NCBI RefSeq assembly: GCF_020379485.1
Contig: NC_063438.1
Coordinates: 5,228,024 to 5,292,023 of the forward strand
DNA: 64,000 nucleotides
Direction of reading: 5' to 3'
Origin: Brassica napus
Lineage: Eukaryota > Streptophyta > Magnoliopsida > Brassicales > Brassicaceae
Shown here: piece by piece, positions 24,843-37,480 of the stretch
How the letters are laid out: every line of letters begins with the position of its first letter
Position numbering within the stretch: position 1 is the stretch's first letter
Made by a program: the position numbers and the translations under genes
Notes under the pieces: generated by a model
What the model was told of the DNA's origin: nothing
What the model saw: only the letters and a program-made list of their open reading frames with translations
Databases searched by the model: none

Positions 24843-25667
24843 GAGAAATTCTTAGGTTCACCCCCTAGGGTGAACCTCTAGGTTCACCAACCAATAGTGT
24901 TTGAGTATTTGATATTTGATATCTTTTAAAAAAGGAAACAAAATTGAATATCCAAATTAGATTATATTCTTAAAATAAAATAATAAAAATACATAAAAAT
25001 AGTTACAAAAAATAAATAAATAAATATTGTTAAACCTTCAGCAAAATACTAAATCCTATATCCTAAATCCTAAACCCTAAACCCTAAACGTTAAACCTTA
25101 AACTTTGGATAAACTCTAAACATTGAAAAATCTTAAACCCTAAATCATACGTTAAAAACTAAATTTTAATAACACTAAACCCTAAATCCTAATCACTAAA
25201 CCCTAAACCTTTGGGTAAACTATGAACCCTTGGATAAATCACAAACTCTAGGGTTTAATTTTAAATATTTTTGATTTAGAGTTTATGATTTATCCAAGGG
25301 TTCAGGGTTTATCCAAGGGTTCAGGGTTTATCCAAGGGTTTAGGGTTTAGTGATTAGGGTTTAGGGTTTAGTGTTATTAAGATTTAGTTTTTAATGTATG
25401 ATTTAGGGTTTAAAATTTTCCAACGGTTTATCCAAGATTTAAGGTTTATAATTTAGGGTTTAGAGTTTAAGATTTAGAGTATAGGATTTAGTATTTTGCT
25501 AAAGGTTTAACAATATTTATTTATTTATTTTTTGTAACTATTTTTATGTATTTTTATTATTTTATTTTAAGAATATAATCTAATTTGGATATTCAATTTT
25601 GTTTCCTTTTTTAAAAGATATCAAATATCAAATACTCAAACACTATTGGTTAACCTAAGAACTTCTC
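24843..25667. mobile_element. Mutator-like foldback element 1 with telomere-like core
   Basis: An 825-bp element flanked by an exact 9-bp direct repeat, AAAAAAATC, at 24834-24842 and 25668-25676. Nine bases is the typical target-site duplication of Mutator-like elements. The termini GAGAAATTCTTAGGTT and (complement) GAGAAGTTCTTAGGTT are inverted, and the inversion extends inward over most of the element. The inner part of each arm holds degenerate AAACCCTAAA-type repeats, in opposite orientation in the two arms. There is no transposase, so it is non-autonomous. A relative lies at 31172-31847. Confidence 0.82.
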
Positions 25668-25676
25668 AAAAAAATC

Positions 25677-27462
25677 GAGCTAAACGTGACTCATGTGTGC
25701 TTGGAAACTAGGGTCGCCAGAGGTCACAAAGGCGTGGGGATTTTGTGTTACCAGATGCTGAGTTTGGTCTGAACAGGCTTTATCTATTAGATGGTAACTC
25801 TTTTCAGTTCGCTCTTTCCAGATATTGTATAAAATTAACATATGAGAAACAGTACCGCATGCAAACCAAGTAATGAGATAACGAAGAATGCCGTGAGAGA
25901 ATCATAGAGACATTGGCTGTTAAGAAAACCTTCTTGTTAAAAAGCATGTGAAGCAAGTCACCTTTTTCAAGGTTTTTTAAAAGTAACTAATGAGGGTTTA
26001 AAATTTTAGTTTAATTGTTCTAGAAAAAATCTTCTCAATATTATTTTATGGCTGGTCCAACTAATTTTCTTTTGTTGATAATATGCAATTATATTGGAAT
26101 GTAAATCAGACATATACAGTCAGCAGCTTGGTCTTAAACATGAGATGTTGATTGACGACACAAAAGAAATAAATAAAGAATGCCTCTTTCTTACTGCAAT
26201 TTTAATATGAAAATCCTTTTTAAAAAATGAAGAAGAAAAAATAAAGAATAAAGAAAAATTGCAAACATGTTGGGTAATTAGATCGAGATGTGTATATAAA
26301 GCTAAAAAGAAAATCAGAACGGATCCAATATTTGATTATTGAGTAGTACCTTGATTGAATTGTCCTTTTAAATTATTTAATTACACTATAGAAATTGATT
26401 CTCTGACGGACAAATCAAGAATCACGTTTGACAAAAGAAAATAATCTTCGTCCTAGTTAGCGTAGATAAAAAAGTTCTATGACCGTTACATTAGAATATA
26501 CTTTATATATTATTTATCAACTGTTCCTGAAAACATTATTAATATCATGATTAGAAAATTTTAATTTGGATCTAAAAATAATTATAAATAAACAAACTAA
26601 ATTTATCTGGTTTGGCACTGTTTTTTTTTTTTTTAAGTATGTAATGTACGTTTTCCCCTATACATGATGTTAGAGTCCTTTTTGTACGTGTGTGCGTGCG
26701 TAAAGTATTGTACTTTTCAATCTTAGTACACAGAATACAACTAATTAAATAGTTGTTCGATAATTCCAATACATTTAAAATGAAATGGACTTATGATTAT
26801 TTACGCTAATTTATTTTTATTTAATTCTCTCCATGTTCATATCTGTCAGAGATCATAACCATATATGCATACTCTCTCTCTCTAGAAACATAACTTTGCC
26901 TTCTTTGCGGAGAAAGAGAGAGAAGGCAAAGTCTCTGGCTTTTCTCTCAATTCTGAGTGAAAGTTGAGAGCTTTCTTTCTTCTGGTAACTTCAATGGTCC
27001 TCAATCAAACAGGACCCACAGATGCAAACACCTTACATACCGTGAGATTCTATTTCTTTTGAAAAGACAACTTCTTCTTCTTCTTCTGTTGTCTCTTGTT
27101 TATCCTCCACATAATATAATACTTTAGCTAATCTCTGTTTTAAAAAAAGGAAGAAAAGTTTTAATTGTGAGTGGTTCCTGTATGAAAAAATTGATTTTCG
27201 AATATTCTTTGTTTGATACTTTTTTTTGTGTGATTGTTACATCTTCCTGATCTTATTTGTCTCTTTGTCAATTTACAGGATCTTCTCCTTTTACTGTTCA
27301 CTCCCATCTCTTTTTTCTCAATCTGGCAAGAAGTAGCAGCTCTTACGACATTCCCACTTTAAGCACTTTCCTGTCTTCTTGAAAAATCTGTTTGTATTTG
27401 TGAAAAGTTTCACACTTTTATTGTTTTGCTTGTAAAGATCTGAGCTTTATGAGTTAAAAAAA
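25677..27462. other. Intergenic region and KUP11 leader
   Basis: AT-rich spacer with no gene visible up to about 26.8 kb. From about 26.87 kb it becomes CT-rich, consistent with the KUP11 promoter and 5' UTR. A T-run/CAG site near 27280 could be a 5' UTR intron acceptor, but I cannot define the intron. Confidence 0.4.
26893..26932. repeat. 12-bp inverted repeat in the KUP11 upstream region
   Basis: ACTTTGCCTTCT at 26893-26904 pairs perfectly with AGAAGGCAAAGT at 26921-26932 across a 16-nt purine-rich loop. It lies about 530 bp before the start codon and may be in the 5' UTR or promoter. Confidence 0.55.
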
Positions 27463-30400
27463 ATGGCGGCAAGAGTAGAAGCAGCAACAATGGGTGGTGG
27501 TGAGATTGATGAAGAGAGTGATGAGAGAGGTAGCATGTGGGATTTGGACCAGAAGCTTGATCAATCTATGGATGAAGAAGCTGGTCGGCTTAGGAACATG
27601 TACAAAGAAAAGGTTTATTTTCTAATTTTTAATTTTTTTTTATTATTACAACAAACTCCAAATCTTTGTCTCTAAACTCAATTTGGTTATTGCAGAAATT
27701 CTCTGCTCTTCTGCTTCTGCAGCTTTCGTTTCAGAGCCTTGGTGTTGTGTATGGAGACTTAGGGACTTCTCCTCTCTATGTTTTCTACAATACATTCCCT
27801 CATGGGATCAAAGATCCTGAAGATATCATTGGAGCTCTATCTCTCATTATCTATTCACTCACACTCATCCCTCTCCTCAAATACGTTTTCGTTGTATGTA
27901 AAGCCAATGACAATGGTCAAGGTAATACCAAATCACAAATCTTTATGCATTTTCACTTTGCTAGTTACTGACTTAGTTGTTTTTTTATTGAAAGGTGGAA
28001 CCTTTGCTCTCTATTCATTACTATGTAGACACGCCAAGGTGAAAACGATAAGGAACCAGCACCGTACCGATGAAGAGCTTACTACTTACAGCCGGTCTAC
28101 CTTTCATGAGCATTCTTTTGCTGCCAAAACCAAAAGGTGGTTAGAAGAAAGGACATCTAGGAAAACAGCTCTTCTTGTTTTGGTTCTTGTTGGTACTTGT
28201 ATGGTCATTGGTGATGGTATCCTTACTCCTGCCATTTCTGGTAATGCCTTCTCACTTTCTCTTTCAAGTAAGTTGTGTTCTGGTCCTGGGCATAGCCAAG
28301 TGAAACATTGGCCAATAGCCCCCAAAATATTTGAAGAAAATTACATATGTAGGTCCCCAAGTTTGTAAAAAATAAAAAATAATTATTAGAATTTTTACTA
28401 AATCGCCTACAAACCCAAAATCTCAGGACCGGCTTGATGAACGATTATTGATAATAACATTACACTCTTTTTTGCAGTTCTGTCAGCTGCAGGTGGGCTA
28501 AGAGTAAACCTTCCTCATATAAGCAACGGTATTACCACTTAATACATTCAACTCCATTGGAAACATTTGATGTCTCATTAGTAATCATAAGTTTGTTGGT
28601 TATTGTTACCATTACAGGTGTTGTTGTTCTTGTTGCTGTTGTGATACTAGTCAGCTTGTTCAGTGTACAGCATTACGGAACAGACCGTGTTGGTTGGCTT
28701 TTCGCTCCCATTGTCTTTCTCTGGTTTCTCTCCATCGCAAGTATCGGTATGTACAACATCTGGAAACATGATACCACCGTCTTGAAAGCTTTCTCCCCTG
28801 TGTATATCTACCGTTATTTCAAAAGAGGAGGTATAGATCGCTGGACATCTCTTGGAGGCATCATGCTTAGTATAACAGGTAACAACAGGAAAAAAAAAAA
28901 AGAAGCTGCTGACTCTGATCTTGAATCTTCAACAATTCTAAATCTTGATTTTCTTGAAAATGGCAGGGATTGAAGCACTCTTCGCTGACCTATCTCACTT
29001 TCCTGTTTCCGCTGTTCAAATAGCTTTCACTGCCATTGTGTTTCCTTGCCTTCTTTTGGCTTATAGTGGACAAGCTGCCTACATTAGAAACCACCCTCAT
29101 CACGTGGCTGATGCGTTTTACCGTTCCATTCCAGGTTTCTTGTTTGATAAGTTACCTACTTTTTAGTCTATAGTGTTTGTTAGAAGAAGCTTGGAGTTAA
29201 AGTTATGTTTTCTTTTGTATTCTTTGTAGGAAGTGTGTATTGGCCAATGTTCATTATTGCAACTGCTGCAGCCATTGTCGCAAGCCAAGCCACGATCTCA
29301 GCCACATTCTCTTTGATCAAGCAAGCTCTGGCACACGGTTGTTTCCCTAGGGTTAAAGTAGTCCACACTTCTAGGAAGTTTCTTGGTCAGATATACGTTC
29401 CGGACATCAACTGGATCTTGATGATCCTCTGCATTGCCGTCACTGCTGGATTCAAGAACCAGAGTCAGATAGGTAACGCTTATGGAACAGCAGTTGTGAT
29501 CGTCATGCTTGTCACAACTCTGCTTATGACATTGATCATGATCCTAGTGTGGCGTTGCCACTGGGTTCTGGTTCTTGTGTTCACCGTTCTCTCGCTTGTG
29601 GTTGAATGCACTTACTTCTCAGCCATGCTATTCAAAGTGGACCAAGGAGGTTGGGTTCCGCTTGTTATCGCTGCAGCGTTTCTCCTCATCATGTCGGTAT
29701 GGCATTACGGAACTTTGAAGAGGTATGAGTTTGAGATGCATAGTAGAGTCTCAATGGCTTGGATTCTTGGACTTGGGCCTAGCCTTGGGCTTGTTCGGGT
29801 TCCTGGTGTTGGGCTTGTCTACACTGAGCTAGCTAGTGGAGTCCCTCACATCTTCTCTCACTTCATTACAAACCTACCGGCTATTCACTCTGTTGTGGTG
29901 TTTGTATGCGTCAAGAACCTTCCGGTTTACACAGTCCCTGAGGAAGAACGGTTCCTTGTTAAAAGGATTGGTCCTAAAAACTTCCACATGTTCCGTTGCG
30001 TTGCAAGGTAACACATGAAAGTTTAACATCTGTAGTTAAAGAATTAATAAAATAATATATAAAAGGTTAGTACCGATCCATTTATAGCCGATTAGTTTTA
30101 GGTTTGAAGTCTATCTAACTTAATATTGTGTAAACTGTTTTGTCCAGGTATGGATATGGAGACTTGCACAAGAAAGACGACGACTTCGAAAAACGTCTCT
30201 TCGAGAGCCTCTTCTTGTTCATACGACTTGAGTCCATGATGGAAGGAGGCTGTTCGGATTCAGACGACTACAGCATATGTGGAAGCCAGAATCATTTCAA
30301 AGAAAAGAACGAGAATGTTGCAACCTTTGATACGTTTGACTCAATAGAGTCCATAACGCCGGTGAAACGGGTGAGCCACACGGTGACGGCGTCGAGCCAG

Positions 30401-30631
30401 ATGAGCGGTGGAGTGGATGAGCTGGAGTTTATTAATAGGTGTAGAGATGCGGGAGTGGTGCATATAATGGGGAACACGGTGGTTAGAGCGAGGAGGCAAG
30501 CGAGGTTCTACAAGAAGATAGCTATTGATTATGTGTATGCGTTTTTGAGGAAGATTTGTAGAGAACATAGTGTTATCTTCAATGTTCCTCAGGAGAGCCT
30601 TCTGAATGTTGGTCAGATTTTCTATGTATAA
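27463..30631 (+). CDS. KUP11: KUP/HAK/KT potassium transporter (KUP11-like)
   Basis: KUP/HAK/KT proteins move potassium across the plasma or vacuolar membrane. Exons: 27463-27612, 27696-27921, 27995-28240, 28478-28528, 28618-28878, 28967-29134, 29230-30007 and 30148-30631, giving 787 aa (Arabidopsis At2g35060 is about 790). The family signature [16 protein letters not shown] starts at residue 66. A soluble loop ([20 protein letters not shown]) follows the second or third membrane helix. Hydrophobic helices continue to about residue 510. The C-terminal third is cytosolic, ending near [15 protein letters not shown]. Intron 3 (28241-28477) is longer than its neighbours and includes a repeat-like GGTCCTGGGC...CAGGACCGGC segment. 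All introns are GT-AG and the frame is intact. Confidence 0.95.
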
Positions 30632-31171
30632 GAGAATGATATATGTATATGCACTAATGCACGGGATGATATTGCATAATTGCATGTGTTGTATGTATAT
30701 CTCTTTTTGAATGTAATGTTGTCTATCATGTTGTATATGGAGAGTAAGATAATACAATTGCTCGATAAGAAAAAGAGACTCTTAACTACAGAAGAAGAGT
30801 TTACTTACACTCAATAATATTAACAAATGCTATACAAAGTATGAATAATCTGCTTTTAGGGTGTTTTTGTACAAACGCACCTTGAAACTCTGAAATCCGA
30901 AAGAAGCAGAAAATATATATATACAAAAAACATTTAGTAAACGTCATCTCCATAGATACTACTAGTTAATTTGCCACTTCAATCCAGTAAAGTTTAACTT
31001 TCTTACTACTAAATTGGTTTAACAGTGACGCATTAGAATTTTGGTTTCTACTTAACAAAAAGCTTTTTCCGAAATATTCTAGGCGAGATTACAGGTGTTA
31101 TCTAACTGTCAACATCCTTCCTAATAAACTAGACTTTATCTGCGTGCTTCCGCGGCTGTATATTTTAAAAA

Positions 31172-31847
31172 GACTTATTCTTAGGTTCACTCCCTAGGGT
31201 GAACCACTAGGTTCACCAACCAATAAAATTGTTTTATTTTATATTCGATATTTTTTAAAAAAGGAAACAAAATATTGTCAAATTATATTATGTTTTTAAA
31301 ATTAAAAAGTAAAAAAAAAATAGTAGTAATTACAAAAAAAAATATTTTATGTCGTCAGCATAACATTAAATCTTAAACCCTAAATCTTAATCCCTAAACC
31401 CTTAATCCTAAACTCTAAACCCTTGGATAAATCCTAAACTCTAGAATAAATCCTAAACTCTAAATCAAAATCACTAAACACTAAAACACTCAAGGGTTTA
31501 GGGTTTAGAGTTTTAGTGTTTTTTTTTATTTAGAGTTTAGGACTTATCCAAGGATTTACGGTTTACCCAAGGGTTTAGGGTTTACCCAAGGGTTTAGGGT
31601 TTAGGATTTAGGGTTTAGGGATTAGGATTTAGGGTTTATTGTTTTGTTGACAACGTTAAAAATATATATATTTTTTAATTCTTTTTTCTGTAATTATTAT
31701 TTTTTTTACATCTTTTATTTTAAAAACTTAATATAATGTGAGAATATTTTGTTTCCTTTTTTAAAAGATATCGAATTTGAAATAATGAAATCCTATTGGT
31801 TGGTGAACCTAGAGGTTCATCCTAGGGAGTGAACCCAAGAATAACTC
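31172..31847. mobile_element. Mutator-like foldback element 2 with telomere-like core
   Basis: A 676-bp relative of the element at 24843-25667. It is flanked by an exact 9-bp direct repeat, TTTTAAAAA, at 31163-31171 and 31848-31856. The termini GACTTATTCTTAGGTT and (complement) GAGTTATTCTTGGGTT are inverted, followed by CACTCCCTAGGGTGAACC. The arms again contain inverted AAACCCTAA-type repeats. No coding capacity. The flanking 30632-31162 is KUP11 3' flank with no gene. Confidence 0.82.
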
Positions 31848-31856
31848 TTTTAAAAA

Positions 31857-32821
31857 ATATGTTAATATTTGTTTTTCGTGTAATTATTAGAGTTTGTTAA
31901 AATGAATCCGAAGAACAGAACCAATACCGATCCGAAAATATAGTACCAAATCCGAACATAAAGTGATTAAATATTCGAATTATTCAAAATTTTGTTATTT
32001 AGAGAACCGAATCTGATCTGAACCGAAGTATTCGGGTACCCGAATTTATCTAAAAATAGATTTTTATACTTATATATATTAATTACTTTTAGATTTAACG
32101 TATATAAAACATCAAGAATGATACTTTTAAATTGGTTTAAATACTTGAATATATATGGGTACCCGAAAGTCCATCGCTAGTCATTATTATATATCGTATA
32201 TTGTCATCATATAATTAATCATATTTTATATGTACCATCATATAAATAATTATATAATTAATAGTATTTTATACGTACCATCGTATAAATAATTACATAT
32301 ATTATATTTTTAAAACTTAATATGAAATATAAAAACCATAATTTGAGTTGGTATTTCAAATTGGACTTTGTATTGTATTTTTCTTATATATATTGACAAT
32401 ATTTTTATAATGGTTATTGACAAATAGTTTAGTAAAAATCCATTTTTTGAATATATGTATATTTTTGAATCAATTTTTGATATAAATCAATTTTGAATTA
32501 TTATTTTGACTTGAAATATGTGTATAAAGTTTAAATTTTGTTTTATGGTTAGTTTAAAAAAAAAAAGTTTTAGGCAATTAGATTGACCATTTTTCGTATA
32601 TTTTAAAACTGACCTAGATAGATAATTTCTTATAATATAATGAATTTTTTTCGTAATAACATAAGCTCATTATTTATTTTTTTAATACTACAATCCTTGT
32701 TTTAAAACAAAATTAATTTTTTTTAAAGACTACAATCCATATTTTCAAACACTCTAAATTTTTTGAATAGTCGTATTCAAGTCTCCAAACACTCCAATTT
32801 TATACTTAAATTTTAATAATA
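31857..32821. other. AT-rich spacer with GGGTACCCGAA-type repeat debris
   Basis: No gene is visible. The first ~320 bp hold ACCGAA/CCGAATC/GGGTACCCGAA motifs typical of degraded crucifer repeats; the rest is very AT-rich. In Arabidopsis a PB1-domain Raf-like kinase gene (At2g35050) lies between KUP11 and the AICARFT gene; I could not recognise any of it here. Confidence 0.45.
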
Positions 32822-34180
32822 TCCCTTATATACTAAAGCGCAAGTCGCCTAACGAATTAAAAGCTGCCATGTGGAAAAAATTTAGAAAAAAAATTGCCAA
32901 GTGGAAAAGTTTTACAATTTTTTAACAGCATAAATGCAAAAAAAAAAAAAATTAATGCAAAAACATTTTCGTCTCTTTATCTTAACTGTTTAATTTTTTT
33001 TTTAATATATACTAAAATCCCTAAGATTTCTCAGCCATGAACCCATGATTTTGTAACAGTTACTCTTTCTCTACATAAACTCAAAATGCCTATAACGTAA
33101 ACTGATCTTTACTTCTTTCAGAAAATTTTAACTCCTAAATTCTTTGTAACAAATTCTCTCTAAAATATGATAGATCGAAAACTTCTACCGTAACCACAAT
33201 ATCAAGTCTACAACTCGGGATCCATATCAACATAATCTCTGGCCAATATGTGGCACAAGAATATTCTTCAAAATCTTTTCATGAATTGAGAAAAGAATCA
33301 CAAGTTTTATCCGTGCATAGTAGGCTGAAGAACTCAAAGTCCTGGTCAGTAACTCTGGAAACACTCAAACTCTTCTAATCTACTTATTGCTTTCATTTTC
33401 TTTGGGTTTAATAGTTATAAGCAAAAACTACATAGTGGGTGAAAACCAAACAAGTCGATAACATTTTCAAACCGGATTAGATCAGTCCTGGATTTTGTTA
33501 TTTTGTATTGTGCTGATAATTCAGGGAGGGAAGGAGAGTAAGAGTGACTTACCTTAAAGCAAACGTACAAGGCCTTTAAATTTTTGAGACATGCCACATC
33601 CGGAAACAAGTGTATTCTTATTTATTTTTGGATAATGTCTCTTATGTTACACAACTTACTTTTTGAAACTTTTTTTGTAGCTTTTGAATAAAGTTTTTAT
33701 CGTGGCTAACAAATAGTGATGTGATGCCTCTTTTTAAAAGTGTGGAAAGAAAACAAAAAGAAATTAGCATTTTTTGCTAAAAAAACCTAGCACTTTTTTG
33801 GTAAAATTGGGTATGTTTATAATTTCACAAAATTTTTTATAAAGAGTATTAGAGTGTATTCTTTTTATTTTATAAAGAGTATTAGAGTAAATTCTACTAT
33901 GGTGTTACCGACAAAATTGGGTATTGTTTATAATTTCACAAAAAGAAATTTATAATAGATCATATTCAAGTATCTTACGCTTTTTTTTGTTAAATAAAAA
34001 TTTGACTATTTTATTCATGTTTAATATTATTTTTTATTGTTTATTATACTAATCATTAAGAAATTATATTTTTGAAAAGTCTTATTAAATAAAAATATGA
34101 ATAATACTGAATAGATTAAATATAATATTTTAAATATAATAAAAATTTGACTCCGTGCATAGCACGAGATGATATACTAG
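32822..34180 (+). mobile_element. Non-autonomous Helitron
   Basis: The 5' end is TC (TCCCTTATATACTAAAGCGC) directly after an A. The 3' end is CTAG at 34177-34180 followed by T, with a hairpin (CGTGC-ATA-GCACG) about 10 bp upstream. These are the hallmarks of Helitron insertion between A and T. Length is 1359 bp. There is no Rep/helicase. A short frame on the minus strand (33415-33609) has no recognised domain. Confidence 0.8.
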
Positions 34181-34343
34181 TAGATAAATAAATAATTACT
34201 TCCAATAATATATTAATAAAAATATTTCCCTATTAATTCTTATTTTTAATTTGTTTTCCCAATTAGCCGCAAAATCGCAAAAACCCTAACAACATTACCA
34301 GTTTACCACTCTACTCCTCACAACTGTTGCGAAACAGATAGAT

Positions 34344-37186
34344 ATGCTCAGCTCCGCCGCCACCGCTACCGCTACCGCCACCTCCGTGAGTGCTCGCTCT
34401 GGCGATATTCTCCACGGCTACTTGCGCAGGAAAATCGTCGCGCCTTTTCGCTTTGCTCAGACTGTAAGCTCTCCTCTCCTCTGTTCGAACGTGCTCTTCT
34501 TCTTCTTCTTCTTCTTGTCCTCATGTCTTTGTTTCACGTTCTGCTAAAGCCTTAATAATTTTTTTTCAGAAGCAGCAGGTATACTGTAAGTCTCTGCGTC
34601 CTAGTTTCGTTGCGGTCCGAGCCATGTCAGAGTCTCAGACAGCTCTAAAGAACCAGCCACAGTCCTCGGCCTCCTCTGGTTTGGTTTTTGTTTCGATGCA
34701 GTTTCATCATATTTAGAGATCGATTTCAATTATATTCTGTTTACGATAAGTTTTTTTAATGTATACAACAGGAAAGAAGCAAGCTTTGATATCTTTATCT
34801 GACAAGAAGGATTTAGCTACTCTTGGCAACGGTCTTCAAGAGTTGGGGTACGTCTTATTTCATAAATTTTTAGTTATGTTTCTGTCCTCCTAAGTTTTTA
34901 TGGATTGAAAAAATGATTCCTTTTTTTTTTCATCTATAGATACACTATTGTTTCTACTGGAGGAACTGCTTCTACTTTGGAGAATGCTGGAGTCTCTGTC
35001 ACCAAAGTCGAGACGCTTACTCATTTCCCTGAAATGGCAAGTTTCTTTCTTTAAGTTCGCATCTCTTTTGTTATCGTTTTTAATTCTTCAATAGGATTCA
35101 CCTTTCATTAAAAAAAAATGATTAAGCAATTTAGTTTGGTATGTTAAACTTAGCTCTTGTTTTGTTTTTTTTTCTTCTTCTCGAAAATCAGCTTGATGGC
35201 CGTGTGAAGACTTTGCACCCAAACATTCACGGTGGTATCCTCGCTAGAAGAGATGTGGAGCATCACATGGAAGCTCTTAATGAGCATGGCATTGGTGAGT
35301 TTTCACATTTAGTTTGCCTTCTAAGGTTGAGATTAAGCTGTCTATAGTGTGTCTTTATGCTAAATTACATCGTTTCGTATGTATTGAATGACAGGTACAT
35401 TTGATGTGGTGGTTGTCAATTTGTATCCGTTCTACAACAAAGTAACTGCTCCAGGTGGGATCAGTTTTGAGGATGGGATTGAGAACATCGACATTGGTGG
35501 TCCTGCTATGATCAGAGCAGCTGCTAAGGTAATACATATGCATATGAAACTTATTCCTTATATTCATTTCTTGATGATGAATGTGTTTTTATGTTATTGG
35601 ACAGAACCACAAAGATGTCCTCATTGTTGTCGATTCAGAGGATTATCAAGCCGTTTTGGAGTATCTCAAAGGAGGGCAGAGTGACCAACAGTTCCGCAGA
35701 AAACTTGCGTGGAAGGCCTTTCAGCATGTTGCTGCTTATGATTCCGCCGTCTCAGAATGGCTATGGAAGCAGACCGAAGGAAGTAAGTGCTTAGACTTGT
35801 GACTCAACATGAATATACTAAAAAATCAAACTTCTTTCTAAATCATTATATCTTTGTCTTGCAACCTTTCTCAGAAGAGAAGTTCCCTCCCAGCTTTACA
35901 GTTCCTCTTTCACTTAAAAGCTCCCTTCGCTACGGTGAAAATCCTCATCAAAAGGCTGCCTTTTATGTTGATAAGAGCCTTGCTGAAGTCAACGCTGGTG
36001 GTATTGCCACAGCCATTCAGCACCATGGAAAGGTACTTTTAGTTTTTAACTGTCATTTATCATCCTTGTACTTGCCTTCCAGCCATATAATCCCTTTTTT
36101 GATATTTCTTTGAGCAGGAAATGTCATACAACAACTATCTTGATGCTGACGCTGCGTGGAACTGTGTGTCAGAATTCGAAAACCCGACATGTGTGGTCGT
36201 GAAGCACACAAATCCTTGTGGTGTTGCCTCACGCGATGATATTCTCGAGGCTTACCGTTTAGCTGTGAAAGCTGACCCAGTTAGCGCCTTTGGTGGCATT
36301 GTAGCCTTCAATGTCGAAGTGGACGAGGTAAATTCAACTAGTTCTGTCCATAGTGTATTCAGTTGTCTAATAATCTGTTAATATGTCTCTAGGTTCTTGC
36401 TAGAGAGCTCCGGGAGTTCAGGAGCCCAACAGACGGGGAAACTAGAATGTTTTATGAAATCGTGGTTGCTCCAAAGTACACTGCTAAAGGTCTTGAAGTT
36501 CTCAAAGGGAAGTCGAAAACTCTGAGGATCCTGGAGGCTAAAAAGAATGACCAAGGGAAGCTGTCTCTCAGACAAGTTGGTGGAGGATGGTTAGCTCAAG
36601 ACTCGGATGATATAACTCCAGAAGACATCAGTTTTAAAGCCGTCTCGGATAAGACTCCCACTGAAAGCGAGCTTGCGGATGCGAAATTTGCTTGGCTTTG
36701 CGTTAAGCATGTCAAGAGCAATGCCATTGTGATAGCAAAGGTTGGTCTATTTCTTTTTCTAAACGTCTTGGCTTGTACATGGTTCTGATTCATGGTTTGT
36801 TATGGTGAAGAATAACTGTATGCTGGGGATGGGAAGTGGACAGCCAAACCGAGTAGAGAGTTTGAGACTAGCTTTTAAGAAAGCTGGCGAGGAAGCCAAA
36901 GGAGCTGCTTTGGCCAGTGACGCATTCTTCCCATTTGGTATATTTATTCTCCTGGACCACTCTTCTGTTTGTAATAGCGTAATGCTTCTATGAAGAGAGA
37001 GTTTTAATACTTGTTGTTGTTGTGCGAATGGCAGCTTGGAAAGATGCGGTAGAAGAGGCGTGTGAGAAAGGAATAGGAGCGATAGCAGAGCCTGGAGGTA
37101 GTATTAGAGACCAAGACGCCATTGATTGCTGCAACAAGTATGGAGTCTCTCTGCTCTTCACCAACGTTAGACATTTCCGCCATTGA
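34344..37186 (+). CDS. Bifunctional AICAR transformylase/IMP cyclohydrolase (PurH)
   Basis: This enzyme catalyses the last two steps of de novo IMP synthesis. Exons: 34344-34463, 34570-34678, 34772-34847, 34940-35036, 35192-35294, 35395-35528, 35605-35782, 35875-36032, 36118-36327, 36393-36740, 36811-36937 and 37035-37186, giving 603 aa. The first ~70 residues are Ser/Ala/Arg-rich and fit a plastid transit peptide. The MGS-like IMP cyclohydrolase domain follows ([42 protein letters not shown]). The AICARFT domain contains the catalytic Lys354-His355 in VVKHTNPCG and ends [11 protein letters not shown]. The intron at 35037-35191 uses a GC donor (ATG|GCAAGT); the others are GT-AG. Orthologue of At2g35040 by gene order. 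Confidence 0.95.
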
Positions 37187-37480
37187 TGATGAATCCAAAA
37201 GAGATTTTGAAAGAGTTTGTGTCTGGGGCTCTAGGCAAGAACAACAACCCACCAAGAAAATAAGAAGCAAGAGTGGCAAATGTTGTAACTTTAATATGAA
37301 AGCGTTTTGACTTTATGTGTTATTAGCACCTGAGAGATGTTTCAACGAATAAATTTGGCATTTTTCTACTCAAAGATCATATTTTTATGAACACCCGGAA
37401 GAAACATGATAAGTGTATTTATTTAGTCAACTCAAATTAAAACGAGAGAGTCAACGACAGAGGAGAGAGAGAGACCAGAG

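Noticed and set aside
25060..25480. AAACCCTAA arrays as a possible interstitial telomere
   Set aside because: The repeats are degenerate, occur in opposite orientation in two arms and lie inside a foldback element with target duplications.
33415..33609. 64-codon minus-strand frame inside the Helitron at 32.8-34.2 kb
   Set aside because: No recognisable domain and composition typical of AT-rich non-coding sequence; could be captured DNA but nothing supports a gene.
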